Shown in pieces: positions 14,438 to 22,429 of a DNA stretch of 22,782 nucleotides; within the stretch, counting starts at the first letter, position 1; each line of letters begins with the position of its first letter. The stretch is from assembly GCA_028680875.1 (NCBI GenBank), contig JAQUJQ010000005.1, positions 1 through 22,782 of the forward strand, in the 5' to 3' direction. Position numbers and translations under genes: made by a program. The notes beneath the pieces were generated by a model. The model was not told the DNA's origin, did not search any database, and was given only the letters and a program-made list of their open reading frames with translations. This DNA comes from Eubacteriales bacterium. GTDB lineage: Bacteria; Bacillota; Clostridia; Peptostreptococcales; Anaerovoracaceae.

Positions 14438-15946
14438 ATGAGTGAAGAACGGGACATAGGCAGAGTAGACCAAGAAATTGAACAGGAGATGGAATTAAGC
14501 GAACAAAGAAGAATTCGACGGGAAAAGTTAGAAAAACTGATTGAAATGGATCGAAATCCATTCCTTGTGGAAACCTGGAATGTAACCCATCATAGTGAAA
14601 ATATTAAGAATCAGTTCGATGAAGTGGAAGGTTTAGAGGTTTCCATGGCCGGCAGAATTATGGCAAAACGGCAGATGGGCAAAGCCTCCTTTATCGATAT
14701 TCAGGATAAACAGGGTAAAATCCAAGTTTATATTCGGGCTGATGCTATCACACCTGAAGAATATGAGGTGTTTCTTACCTATGATTTAGGTGATATCGTA
14801 GGATTTGTCGGTAAGGTTTTTCGCACCAAACATGGAGAAATCTCCATTAAAGCCAGCCAATTGGTTTTATTGTGCAAATCTCTACAGCCGCTGCCTGATA
14901 AATGGCACGGCCTCAAAGATACGGACATGCGTTACAGGCAAAGATATGTGGATTTAATCGTAAATCCGGACGTTAGAAAAACTTTTATTCTTCGCACAAA
15001 GTTGATAAAAGTTATCCGGGATTTTCTGGAAGGAAGAGGTTTCCTCGAGGTTGATACTCCGATTTTAACCACCATTGCAGGAGGTGCCAATGCAAGGCCA
15101 TTTACGACTCATCATAATACATTGGACATAGATCTTAAGCTTAGGATTTCAAATGAACTATATCTGAAGAGGCTGATCGTTGGAGGATTGGACCGAGTAT
15201 ATGAAATGGGGCATATGTTCCGGAATGAAGGGATGGACAGAAACCATAACCCGGAATTTACGTCTATGGAACTGTATCAGGCTTATGGAAATATGGAAGA
15301 CATGATGGACATTACTGAGAACTTAATTGCCACCATGGCCAAGGAAGTGCTTGGTACTATGGTGATTGAATATCAGGGAAAAACCTTTGACCTGACTCCC
15401 CCCTGGAAACGTATGACCATGCAGGATGCGGTGAAGGAATGGGTGGGTGTAGATTTTGACTTGATTCAAACAGATGAAGAAGTAAGGGCTGTCGCAAAAA
15501 AACATAAGTTGGAAGATTGGGACAAGATGTCCAGAGGTAATGTGATTGCTGAACTTTTCGAAGAATATTGCGAAGAACATTTGGATGGCCCCATTTTTAT
15601 AACCGGTCATCCTGTAGAGGTATCCCCACTTGCCAAGAGAGACCCAAAAGATCCAAGGATTACTCGTCGTTTTGAGGCCTATATTAACACATGGGAGGTT
15701 GCAAATGCCTTTTCTGAATTGAATGATCCCATCGACCAGTATAACCGATTTAAAGAACAGCAAGCCCAGTTGGAAACCGGTGATGAGGAAGCCCATCCTA
15801 TGGACGAGGATTTTGTTAATGCTCTGGAAGTCGGATTGCCGCCTACAGGAGGATTGGGAATTGGGATTGACCGAGTTATTATTTTGTTGACAAATTCACC
15901 TTCAATACGGGATATCATATTATTCCCAACGATGAAACCACTTTAG
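14438..15946 (+). CDS. lysS: Lysine--tRNA ligase (class II)
   Basis: This cytoplasmic class II synthetase charges tRNA-Lys. The 502-residue protein starts with an acidic, helical extension of about 25 residues. The OB-fold anticodon domain follows (VSMAGRIMAKRQMGKASFID and onward, about 69-170). The catalytic domain has motif 1 (FLEVDTPIL), motif 2 around FRNEGMDRNHNPEFT and motif 3 GGLGIGIDRVIILLT. The C-terminus FPTMKPL is typical. AAGGAAGGA precedes the ATG by a few bases. asnS follows after 35 bases on the same strand. Confidence 0.97.
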   Translation: MSEERDIGRVDQEIEQEMELSEQRRIRREKLEKLIEMDRNPFLVETWNVTHHSENIKNQFDEVEGLEVSMAGRIMAKRQMGKASFIDIQDKQGKIQVYIRADAITPEEYEVFLTYDLGDIVGFVGKVFRTKHGEISIKASQLVLLCKSLQPLPDKWHGLKDTDMRYRQRYVDLIVNPDVRKTFILRTKLIKVIRDFLEGRGFLEVDTPILTTIAGGANARPFTTHHNTLDIDLKLRISNELYLKRLIVGGLDRVYEMGHMFRNEGMDRNHNPEFTSMELYQAYGNMEDMMDITENLIATMAKEVLGTMVIEYQGKTFDLTPPWKRMTMQDAVKEWVGVDFDLIQTDEEVRAVAKKHKLEDWDKMSRGNVIAELFEEYCEEHLDGPIFITGHPVEVSPLAKRDPKDPRITRRFEAYINTWEVANAFSELNDPIDQYNRFKEQQAQLETGDEEAHPMDEDFVNALEVGLPPTGGLGIGIDRVIILLTNSPSIRDIILFPTMKPL

Positions 15947-15981
15947 ATACAAGAGATACAAGGAGCAATAGTGTAAGCGAG

Positions 15982-17376
15982 ATGATTGACTTATTAGTAA
16001 AAAAAATAGCTGAAGATCCGGAGAAGTATAAAGGACAGCAAATTCAAGTAAATGGTTGGGTACGAACTAACAGAAACTCAAACAAATTCGGATTTCTTGA
16101 ATTGAATGACGGAAGTTGCTTTCAATCAATACAAATAGTTTACGAAAAAGAGTTGATAGACAATTTTGATGAAATTGCAAAGGTGACCGTTGCTTCAGGT
16201 CTAACTGTAGCAGGAACATTGGTTTTAACCCCTGATGCAAAGCAACCTTTTGAAATTAAAGCAACATCAATAAAAGTGGAAGCCGGTTCTGACGGAGACT
16301 ATCCTCTTCAGAAAAAAAGGCATAGTTTGGAGTTTCTTCGGGAAATTGCCCATCTTAGACCTAGAAGTAACACCTTTTCTGCTGTGTTTCGAGTCAGGTC
16401 ATTAGCTGCTTATGCTATTCACCGATTTTTTCAGGAAAACGATTTTGTTTACGTTCATACTCCGATTATCACAGGCAGTGATTGCGAAGGTGCCGGAGAA
16501 ATGTTCCATGTGACTACATTGGACTTAAAGGATCCACCAATAACTCGGGAGGGTCTGATTGATTACAGTCAAGATTTTTTTGGGAAGGAAACAAACCTTA
16601 CAGTAAGTGGCCAGCTAGAAGGAGAAGCTTATGCTTTGGCTTTTCGTAAAATATATACTTTTGGCCCTACCTTCCGAGCAGAGAACTCTAACACAGCAAG
16701 ACATGCGTCCGAATTTTGGATGATTGAACCGGAAATCGCCTTTGCTGATCTTACCGACAACATGGAGTTGGCGGAAAAGATGATTAAATACATCATCAAC
16801 TATGTACTGGAAAACGCACCTCAGGAAATGGCTTTTTTTAACGAATTTATTGACAAGGGCCTCTTGGAACGACTGCAAAATATTGTGGATTCGGAATTTG
16901 CCAGAGTTACCTATACAGATGCGGTGGAACTTCTTTTAAAAGCGGAACAGGAGTTTCAATATCCGGTGAGCTGGGGCATCGATTTGCAAACAGAGCATGA
17001 ACGATATCTCACCGAGAAGATTTATCATAAACCCGTCTTTGTAACCGATTATCCCAAGGAAATCAAGGCCTTTTATATGCGCCTGAATGAGGATAGGAAA
17101 ACTGTGGCAGCAATGGACCTGCTGGTTCCCGGTATAGGGGAAATAATCGGTGGCAGTCAGAGAGAAGAGCGTTATGATATCCTTCTTGACCGCATTCGGG
17201 AAATGGGACTTAACGAAGAAGACTATTGGTGGTATTTAGATTTAAGAAAGTATGGAGGCGTCAAACACGCAGGTTATGGATTGGGATTTGAACGGATGAT
17301 TATGTATATGACCGGTATGGGTAATATCCGTGATGTACTGTCTTTCCCCAGGACACCCAAAACTGCCGATTTTTAG
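15982..17376 (+). CDS. asnS: Asparagine--tRNA ligase
   Basis: This class II synthetase charges tRNA-Asn directly, so the organism need not rely on amidation of Asp-tRNA for asparagine. The 464-residue protein has an N-terminal OB fold (IQVNGWVRTNRNSNKFGFLE). Next is the catalytic domain with HTPIITGSDCEGAGEMF, motif 2 FGPTFRAENSNTARHASEFW, the WMIEPEIAF segment and motif 3 GYGLGFERMIMYMTGM. The WWYLDLRKYGGVKHAGYG end is characteristic of AsnRS rather than AspRS. The AAGGAG at 15959-15964 is too far from the ATG; only a weak GCGAG is close, so translation may depend on lysS. Confidence 0.95.
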   Translation: MIDLLVKKIAEDPEKYKGQQIQVNGWVRTNRNSNKFGFLELNDGSCFQSIQIVYEKELIDNFDEIAKVTVASGLTVAGTLVLTPDAKQPFEIKATSIKVEAGSDGDYPLQKKRHSLEFLREIAHLRPRSNTFSAVFRVRSLAAYAIHRFFQENDFVYVHTPIITGSDCEGAGEMFHVTTLDLKDPPITREGLIDYSQDFFGKETNLTVSGQLEGEAYALAFRKIYTFGPTFRAENSNTARHASEFWMIEPEIAFADLTDNMELAEKMIKYIINYVLENAPQEMAFFNEFIDKGLLERLQNIVDSEFARVTYTDAVELLLKAEQEFQYPVSWGIDLQTEHERYLTEKIYHKPVFVTDYPKEIKAFYMRLNEDRKTVAAMDLLVPGIGEIIGGSQREERYDILLDRIREMGLNEEDYWWYLDLRKYGGVKHAGYGLGFERMIMYMTGMGNIRDVLSFPRTPKTADF

Positions 17377-17398
17377 CTTTTCTTGTAAGAGGGCCAAT

Positions 17399-17836
17399 AT
17401 GAAGGTTTTTATAAATACAGTAAAAGATGGCTTTATTAAAGCACTGAAAACCACCGTCACGTTGATGAAGGTGGTTTTACCTGTTTACGCCTTGGTTGTA
17501 GTGATAAAGTATTCGCCCTTGATGCCTTTTCTGGAGGAACTTTTCAGACCGGCAATGGGCTTGTTTCGTTTACCGCCTGAAGCAGTCGTCCCCATTATTA
17601 CCGGAGTTTTTACCGATGAATATGGAGCAATAGCAACCGCCAGTCAGTTCAATTTTACCGGAGCAGAACTTACAACCATAGCCATGATCGGCTTGGTGTT
17701 CCATTCCATTCCGGTGGAATTCGCTTTGAGCCAAAGAATCGGCTTACCAGCAGCGAAATTTGTTCTTTATCGGTTTACAGCATCTATTTTAGTTGGCATT
17801 TTAACGGCTCAGATCGGGGGTATATTCCTATGTTAG
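17399..17836 (+). CDS. Gate-domain (nucleoside-recognition) membrane protein, first of a pair
   Basis: The start is the ATG at 17399 (145 residues), 22 bases after the asnS stop, with AAGAGGG just upstream. The in-frame ATG at 17330 lies inside asnS and is rejected. The protein has three or four hydrophobic segments, a central PIITGVFTDEYGAIATA stretch and a final VGILTAQIGGIFLC. It resembles the Gate domain (Pfam nucleoside recognition) also found in SpmA/SpmB and in the FeoB membrane core. The next gene overlaps it by 7 bases and encodes a similar domain, suggesting translational coupling and a two-chain membrane complex. The substrate is unknown. Confidence 0.7.
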   Translation: MKVFINTVKDGFIKALKTTVTLMKVVLPVYALVVVIKYSPLMPFLEELFRPAMGLFRLPPEAVVPIITGVFTDEYGAIATASQFNFTGAELTTIAMIGLVFHSIPVEFALSQRIGLPAAKFVLYRFTASILVGILTAQIGGIFLC

Positions 17837-18306
17837 CGTCGGCATCCACTATTATTAATGAGATTATACATGGAAGCCTCAATACGGTATTCAATGTATT
17901 AAAAATCTTAATTCCTCTGATGATTGTCATTGAAATTCTTCGGGTTTATAAAATAATGGAAAAACTGGCGGAAAAATTAGAGGGAATAACTAAGGTACTG
18001 GGGATGTCACCGCCTGCCATTTTACCTCTTATTGTAGCTACAGTGATGGGTGTTACATACGGTGCAGGTACTCTTATGGAAATGAACAAAGTAAACCCTA
18101 TCCCCAGAAAGGATTTTATTCTCATAGGCATCTTTTTTTTCATCTGCCATGGTATCATTGAAACTACAGCAATCTGGAGTGTAGCAGGTGCTAACATCCT
18201 GGTTATTTCTGCAGGGCGTCTGTTTATTGCTATAATTATTACAATCATTGCATCCCGCTTACCAATTTTTAATAAAAACACTCATTATCAGGATCAGGAG
18301 CAATAA
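17830..18306 (+). CDS. Gate-domain (nucleoside-recognition) membrane protein, second of a pair
   Basis: The 158-residue protein overlaps the stop of its partner by 7 bases. Hydrophobic segments are FNVLKILIPLMIVIEILRVY, PPAILPLIVATVMGVTYGAG, ILIGIFFFICHGIIETTAIW and ISAGRLFIAIIITIIAS. The GVTYGAGTLMEM stretch sits where the partner has ITGVFTDEYGAIA, as expected for two halves of a pseudo-symmetric Gate unit. No transporter or receptor activity can be deduced. The pair is the tail of the greA-lysS-asnS transcription unit; no convincing terminator follows before the next promoter. Confidence 0.7.
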   Translation: MLASASTIINEIIHGSLNTVFNVLKILIPLMIVIEILRVYKIMEKLAEKLEGITKVLGMSPPAILPLIVATVMGVTYGAGTLMEMNKVNPIPRKDFILIGIFFFICHGIIETTAIWSVAGANILVISAGRLFIAIIITIIASRLPIFNKNTHYQDQEQ

Positions 18307-18325
18307 AAAGCCTTCCAATTTTACT

Positions 18326-18354
18326 TTGCTATTTTTCCTTTTAAATGATATACT
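18326..18354 (+). promoter_or_regulatory. Promoter of the EF-G-like gene
   Basis: TTGCTA (18326-18331) and TATACT (18349-18354) are 17 bases apart, with TG one base before the -10 box. The leader would be about 37 bases and contains an AGGAGG site. Confidence 0.65.
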
Positions 18355-18397
18355 TTTGCTATTATGGTGACAATTATATTTTAGGAGGTTTCATTAT

Positions 18398-20350
18398 ATG
18401 AAAGGCTACACTGGTGACACAATCAAAAATGTTGCACTTTTAGGGCACGGCGGGTGTGGGAAAACCACATTTCTAGAGGCTGCATTATTCGCTACAGGTG
18501 TGATCAACAGAGTTGGAAGAGTTGAAGACGGCGGTACGGTATCTGACTATGATAAAATGGAGATTGAAAAGGGATATTCTATCAATGCTTCAGTTGTACC
18601 TGTGGAATACCAAAAGACAAAAATTAATTTTATTGATACACCGGGATATTTTGATTTTATCGGAGAAGTGAATTCTGCTATGAGAGCCGTAGAAGCTGCA
18701 GTTATTATGGTAGATGCTTTTGCAGGAATACAGGTAGGTACGGAAAAGGCTTGGAAATCATGTAAGGATTACAATATGCCAACCCTTATATTCCTTAATA
18801 AGATTGATAAAGAAAATGTAGATGTAGAGCAGGTTATTGCAAGTGTAAAGGAAAAGTTCGGCAATGCAGTGATCCCGATTTCCGAACCCATTGAAGGTTC
18901 TGTAAAGGAAGCTTTAACGGAAGCTGTAGCAGAGAGTGATGAGGAGCTGCTGGAAAAATATTTTGAAGGTGAAGAATTTACTGACGAAGAATTCAACAGC
19001 GGACTGATGAAGGGGATTGCCTCCCGCTCTATTGTACCTCTTTTAATTGGTTGTTCTTTAGATGGCAGAGGAATTAAAGAATTTTTAAACGCATTGATAA
19101 AATATGTACCTTCACCCATGGACCATCCGGATTATCGGGGGGTGGATGCTAATGGCGAAGCAGTACAAAGAAAATGTGATCCTAATGAACCTGTATCTGC
19201 CTTTGTATTTAAAACCATTGCAGATCCATTTGTAGGAAAGATTTCTGTGATGAAGGTGGTTTCCGGAAAGATTGATTCAGGAATGGAGTTATATAATGTC
19301 AGAGCTGAAAAAACCGAAAAGATGGGTTCGATCTTTTTCTTAAGAGGAAAGACCCAGAGCGAAGCCTCCAATATAAGTGCAGGGGATATTGTTGCTGCTT
19401 CAAAGCTACAATACACTCAGACCGGTGATACACTCTGTGACAAGTCTAACTATATCCAGTATCCTGCCGTGGATTTCCCCGAGCCCTCACTTTTTATGGC
19501 GGTTGTACCTAAGGCTAAGGGAGATGAAGATAAAATCGGCTCCGGTCTTACCAAGCTTATGGAAGAGGATCCGTCCTTTGTTATGGTTCGAAATGCAGAG
19601 ACCCATCAGACATTAATAGGCGGACAAGGAGAGATTCAGATTGGAATCATTACTGCAAAATTGAAGGATAAATATGGGGCAGATGTGGAAGCAGTGGATC
19701 AGAAAATTCCATATAGAGAAACCATAAAAGGGAATTCTGATGTCCAAGGAAAGCACAAGAAACAGACTGGCGGTGCCGGTCAATATGGTGATGTGCACAT
19801 TCGTTTTTCGCCCTCTCAGGAAGATTTCGAATTTACGGAAGAACTCTTTGGAGGTTCAGTACCTAAAAACTATGTGCCGGCTGTTGAAAAGGGCCTGAGA
19901 GAATGTTTGGAGAAGGGTCCACTGGCAGGTTATCCTGTGGTAAACATTAAAGCTGTTCTTTATGACGGTTCATATCATGATGTGGATTCCAATGAAATGG
20001 CATTTAAAATCGCTGCGGCTCTTGCATTTAGAAAGGGTATCAGTGAAGCTAAACCTATCCTGCTGGAGCCGGTTATGCATGTTGAAGTGATTGTCCCCGA
20101 TGAATATATGGGTGATGTAATGGGCGATATGAACAAGAGAAGAGGTAAGATCCTTGGTATGGAACCCCAGGTGGATGGGCAGAAAGTCATTGCAGAAGTG
20201 CCGCAGTCAGAAATGTTTAAATACGCCATTGTTTTGAGATCCATGACTCAGGCAAGAGGAACTTTCTCTATGGAATTTGAACGGTATGATGAGGTTCCTG
20301 TTCATTTGGCAGAAAAGATCATAGCAGAGGCGCAAAAAGATGCTGAATAA
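18398..20350 (+). CDS. Elongation factor G-like translational GTPase (EF-G-2 type)
   Basis: The 650-residue protein has all EF-G domains: a G domain with P-loop GHGGCGKT (16-23), DTPGYFDF (80-87) and NKID (134-137); a domain II; domains III-IV with KKQTGGAGQYGDVHIR; and a domain V ending ARGTFSMEFERYDEVP. It is about 40-50 residues shorter than housekeeping EF-G. The His that follows DTPG in EF-G and EF-Tu is Tyr83, and the usual AHIDAGKTT is GHGGCGKTT. These traits mark the EF-G-like group (such as EF-G-2 of Thermus), whose cellular role is unsettled. It is not next to ribosomal-protein genes, unlike fusA. AGGAGG in the leader serves the ATG, and a strong terminator follows. Confidence 0.88.
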   Translation: MKGYTGDTIKNVALLGHGGCGKTTFLEAALFATGVINRVGRVEDGGTVSDYDKMEIEKGYSINASVVPVEYQKTKINFIDTPGYFDFIGEVNSAMRAVEAAVIMVDAFAGIQVGTEKAWKSCKDYNMPTLIFLNKIDKENVDVEQVIASVKEKFGNAVIPISEPIEGSVKEALTEAVAESDEELLEKYFEGEEFTDEEFNSGLMKGIASRSIVPLLIGCSLDGRGIKEFLNALIKYVPSPMDHPDYRGVDANGEAVQRKCDPNEPVSAFVFKTIADPFVGKISVMKVVSGKIDSGMELYNVRAEKTEKMGSIFFLRGKTQSEASNISAGDIVAASKLQYTQTGDTLCDKSNYIQYPAVDFPEPSLFMAVVPKAKGDEDKIGSGLTKLMEEDPSFVMVRNAETHQTLIGGQGEIQIGIITAKLKDKYGADVEAVDQKIPYRETIKGNSDVQGKHKKQTGGAGQYGDVHIRFSPSQEDFEFTEELFGGSVPKNYVPAVEKGLRECLEKGPLAGYPVVNIKAVLYDGSYHDVDSNEMAFKIAAALAFRKGISEAKPILLEPVMHVEVIVPDEYMGDVMGDMNKRRGKILGMEPQVDGQKVIAEVPQSEMFKYAIVLRSMTQARGTFSMEFERYDEVPVHLAEKIIAEAQKDAE

Positions 20351-20374
20351 CATGGCAGAACTTAGCAGATATGA

Positions 20375-20380
20375 TATAAT
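20375..20380 (+). promoter_or_regulatory. Candidate extended -10 element before radA
   Basis: TATAAT with TG one base upstream (20372-20373) lies between the EF-G-like gene and its terminator; no -35 box is seen. If used, transcription would begin near 20387 and the following hairpin would sit at the very 5' end of the radA message. Confidence 0.35.
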
Positions 20381-20390
20381 AGCTTAAAAT

Positions 20391-20425
20391 AAAACTCCAT
20401 TATACTTCTGTATGATGGAGTTTTT
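20391..20425 (+). terminator. Terminator after the EF-G-like gene
   Basis: A stem of about 15 bp (20391-20405 with 20410-20424, one G-U pair) has the loop TTCT and a TTTTT run ending at 20425. The left arm starts with AAAA, so it may act on both strands. Confidence 0.85.
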
Positions 20426-20459
20426 CAAAAGTAAAAGTACCTAGACTTAGGAGGAAGAG

Positions 20460-21803
20460 ATGAGTCGAAAGGGAAAAACCGTATTTGTATGCCAGGATTG
20501 TGGATATGAAAGCCCAAAATGGATCGGCCAATGTATTTGCGGAGCTTGGAACTCTATGGTAGAGGAAAAGGTTATCCAGTATAAAGAGGACGACAAGAGA
20601 AGGAGGCAAGCCGGGGAGGAACCCAAGGCAGTGAAACTGGCGGAGGTTCAATCCGGTCATCATACCAGATTGGATACGGGTATAGGCGAGTTGAACCGGG
20701 TGCTGGGAGGAGGGTTGGTCCGGGGCTCCCTTACATTGATCTCAGGCGAACCCGGTATCGGTAAATCCACCATAATAATACAAACTGCAGCAGAGATCGC
20801 TAAACATTTAGGCCCGGTGCTTTACATAACCGGAGAGGAATCGGAAGAACAAATTAAGATGCGGGCAGATCGAGTCTGTAAAGGGGATCTGGACAATCTC
20901 TTTTTATTAGCAGAGACCAATATGGAAAATATTTTGCAGGTGACGGAAAAGGTTAAGCCTATTTTCCTTATAGTGGATTCTATTCAAACTATGTATACGG
21001 AAGACCTGGAATCTGCACCGGGAACGGTATCACAGGTACGGGCTTGTACTAATGAACTGATGCGGGTGGGAAAAGGTAAAAAAATTCCGGTTTTTATCGT
21101 GGCGCATGTGACAAAAAGCGGTGACTTGGCAGGTCCTAAAATAGTAGAGCATTTAGTAGATTGTGTTTTAAATTTTACAGGAGTAAGAGACCAAGAACTA
21201 CGTATCCTTCGAGCCTTTAAAAACCGTTTTGGGACAACAAGTGAAATCGGAGCCTTCGAGATGAGAGAAGAAGGTTTGCTGGAAATAGAAAATCTATCTG
21301 AAAGCTTTTTGGAGGGAATGGAGGATGGAACAGAAGGTTCTATGGCTACTGCAGTATATGAAGGAACCAGGCCTTTATTACTTGAGGTTCAGGCCTTGAC
21401 TTCACCTGCTAATATTGGTTTTGCCAGAAGGACAGCCATCGGTGTAGAGCTTTCCAGACTGAATATGATTATAGCTGTCTTAGACCGAAAAGCAGGACTC
21501 TCATTGACGGATCAGGATGTATACGTCAATGTTGTTGGAGGAATCAAGCCGGAGGGCACCTCAACGGATTTGGCTCTTGCCCTGGCTATTTATTCTACTT
21601 ATAAAGGTATTCCCGGTAATAAAAAAACCTTAGCCATCGGTGAAATCGGTTTGACCGGAGATCTGCGTTCTGTTCAAAATGCTGATAAAATCGTTAAGGA
21701 AGCAGCCAGAATGGGTTTTAACAGAATCGTTCTTCCAAAGAAAAATGCCGATAGAGTGACCGGTATTTCAAAAGATGTTCAGTTATTGGGAGAACCGGAT
21801 TAA
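20460..21803 (+). CDS. radA: DNA repair/recombination ATPase RadA
   Basis: RadA (Sms) is a RecA-like hexameric ATPase with a Lon-like domain that drives branch migration during recombination. The 447-residue protein has an N-terminal zinc finger (Cys11, 14, 25, 27), Walker A GEPGIGKST (96-104), a LIVDSIQTMYT strand, the RadA-specific KNRFG (254-258) and a Lon-protease-like end with TSTDLALALAIYS. Two oddities stand out. The second cysteine pair is C-I-C instead of the usual C-x-x-C. The protein stops at VQLLGEPD, short of the usual C-terminal helix, while another frame (21788-21832) continues with a plausible helix TGLMEGIKKF. AGGAGGAAGAG precedes the ATG. In Bacillus disA lies just downstream of radA; here a CarD-type gene follows instead. 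Confidence 0.94.
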   Translation: MSRKGKTVFVCQDCGYESPKWIGQCICGAWNSMVEEKVIQYKEDDKRRRQAGEEPKAVKLAEVQSGHHTRLDTGIGELNRVLGGGLVRGSLTLISGEPGIGKSTIIIQTAAEIAKHLGPVLYITGEESEEQIKMRADRVCKGDLDNLFLLAETNMENILQVTEKVKPIFLIVDSIQTMYTEDLESAPGTVSQVRACTNELMRVGKGKKIPVFIVAHVTKSGDLAGPKIVEHLVDCVLNFTGVRDQELRILRAFKNRFGTTSEIGAFEMREEGLLEIENLSESFLEGMEDGTEGSMATAVYEGTRPLLLEVQALTSPANIGFARRTAIGVELSRLNMIIAVLDRKAGLSLTDQDVYVNVVGGIKPEGTSTDLALALAIYSTYKGIPGNKKTLAIGEIGLTGDLRSVQNADKIVKEAARMGFNRIVLPKKNADRVTGISKDVQLLGEPD

Positions 21804-21834
21804 TGGAGGGAATCAAGAAATTTAATTTTTAATA

Positions 21835-21863
21835 TTGACAGGCTATATAGCATGTGATAAACT
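21835..21863 (+). promoter_or_regulatory. carD-type gene promoter P1
   Basis: A perfect TTGACA (21835-21840) is 17 bases from TAAACT (21858-21863), with TG one base before the -10 box. The leader would be about 60 bases. Confidence 0.65.
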
Positions 21864-21877
21864 GAAAAATTGTTTCC

Positions 21878-21907
21878 TTGACAAATGCATCCAAACAATA
21901 TTATACT
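21878..21907 (+). promoter_or_regulatory. carD-type gene promoter P2
   Basis: A second perfect TTGACA (21878-21883) is 18 bases from TATACT (21902-21907). The leader would be about 18 bases and just contains the CTGGAGG ribosome site. Confidence 0.7.
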
Positions 21908-21931
21908 AAGATATAGACTGGAGGCGTTTGT

Positions 21932-22405
21932 ATGTTTTTTGTCGGTGATAAAATTGTATATCCAATGCATGGAGCTGGTATCATTGAAGGTATCGAGGAA
22001 AAGAAAATATTAGGGGAAACAAGAAAATACTATATTCTCAGGGTCCCTTGTGGTGATATGAAGATCATGATTCCCTTAGAAAGTGCTGACGAAGTTGGTA
22101 TCCGATCCATTATATCGGAGAGTCAGCTTTCTGATATAATTGATTTATTAGGAGCGGAATCGTCGGAAATGCCGGACAACTGGAACAGAAGAAATCGGGA
22201 AAACATGGATAAATTGAAGACAGGGGATCTTTGCAAGGTGGCTGAGGTCGTGCGAAATTTAATGCGGAATGACCGTACAAAGAAGCTTTCAACAGGTGAG
22301 AAAAAAATGCTGACCAATGCCAAACAGATTTTGATCAGTGAAATGATTTTATCTGGTGAAATGTCTCATGAGGAGGCGGAAGGGATTATTGAATCTACAG
22401 TTTAA
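21932..22405 (+). CDS. CarD/CdnL-family transcription regulator
   Basis: The 157-residue protein begins with the CarD N-terminal Tudor-like domain, MFFVGDKIVYPMHGAGIIEG, then YYILRVPCGDMKIMIPLES. This domain binds the RNA polymerase beta subunit in the family. The C-terminal half is helical and charged (NRRNRENMDKLKTGD, LCKVAEVVRNLMRND, LSTGEKKMLTNAKQILISEM, MSHEEAEGIIES) and would contact DNA just upstream of the -10 box. Family members stabilise open complexes and often set growth-related transcription. The gene has two consensus promoters and a GGAGG site, suggesting high expression. The next gene starts 24 bases later, matching the carD followed by YacL-type PIN/TRAM order seen in many Clostridia. 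Confidence 0.9.
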   Translation: MFFVGDKIVYPMHGAGIIEGIEEKKILGETRKYYILRVPCGDMKIMIPLESADEVGIRSIISESQLSDIIDLLGAESSEMPDNWNRRNRENMDKLKTGDLCKVAEVVRNLMRNDRTKKLSTGEKKMLTNAKQILISEMILSGEMSHEEAEGIIESTV

Positions 22406-22429
22406 TATTACGGGAAAGGGAGTGACAGG

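Noticed and set aside
15323..15796. 157-codon minus-strand open frame inside lysS
   Set aside because: Opposite the catalytic domain of lysS, with no ribosome site or recognisable domain.
18307..18325. Terminator after the Gate-domain pair
   Set aside because: No inverted repeat of useful length is visible before the next promoter, only T-rich sequence.
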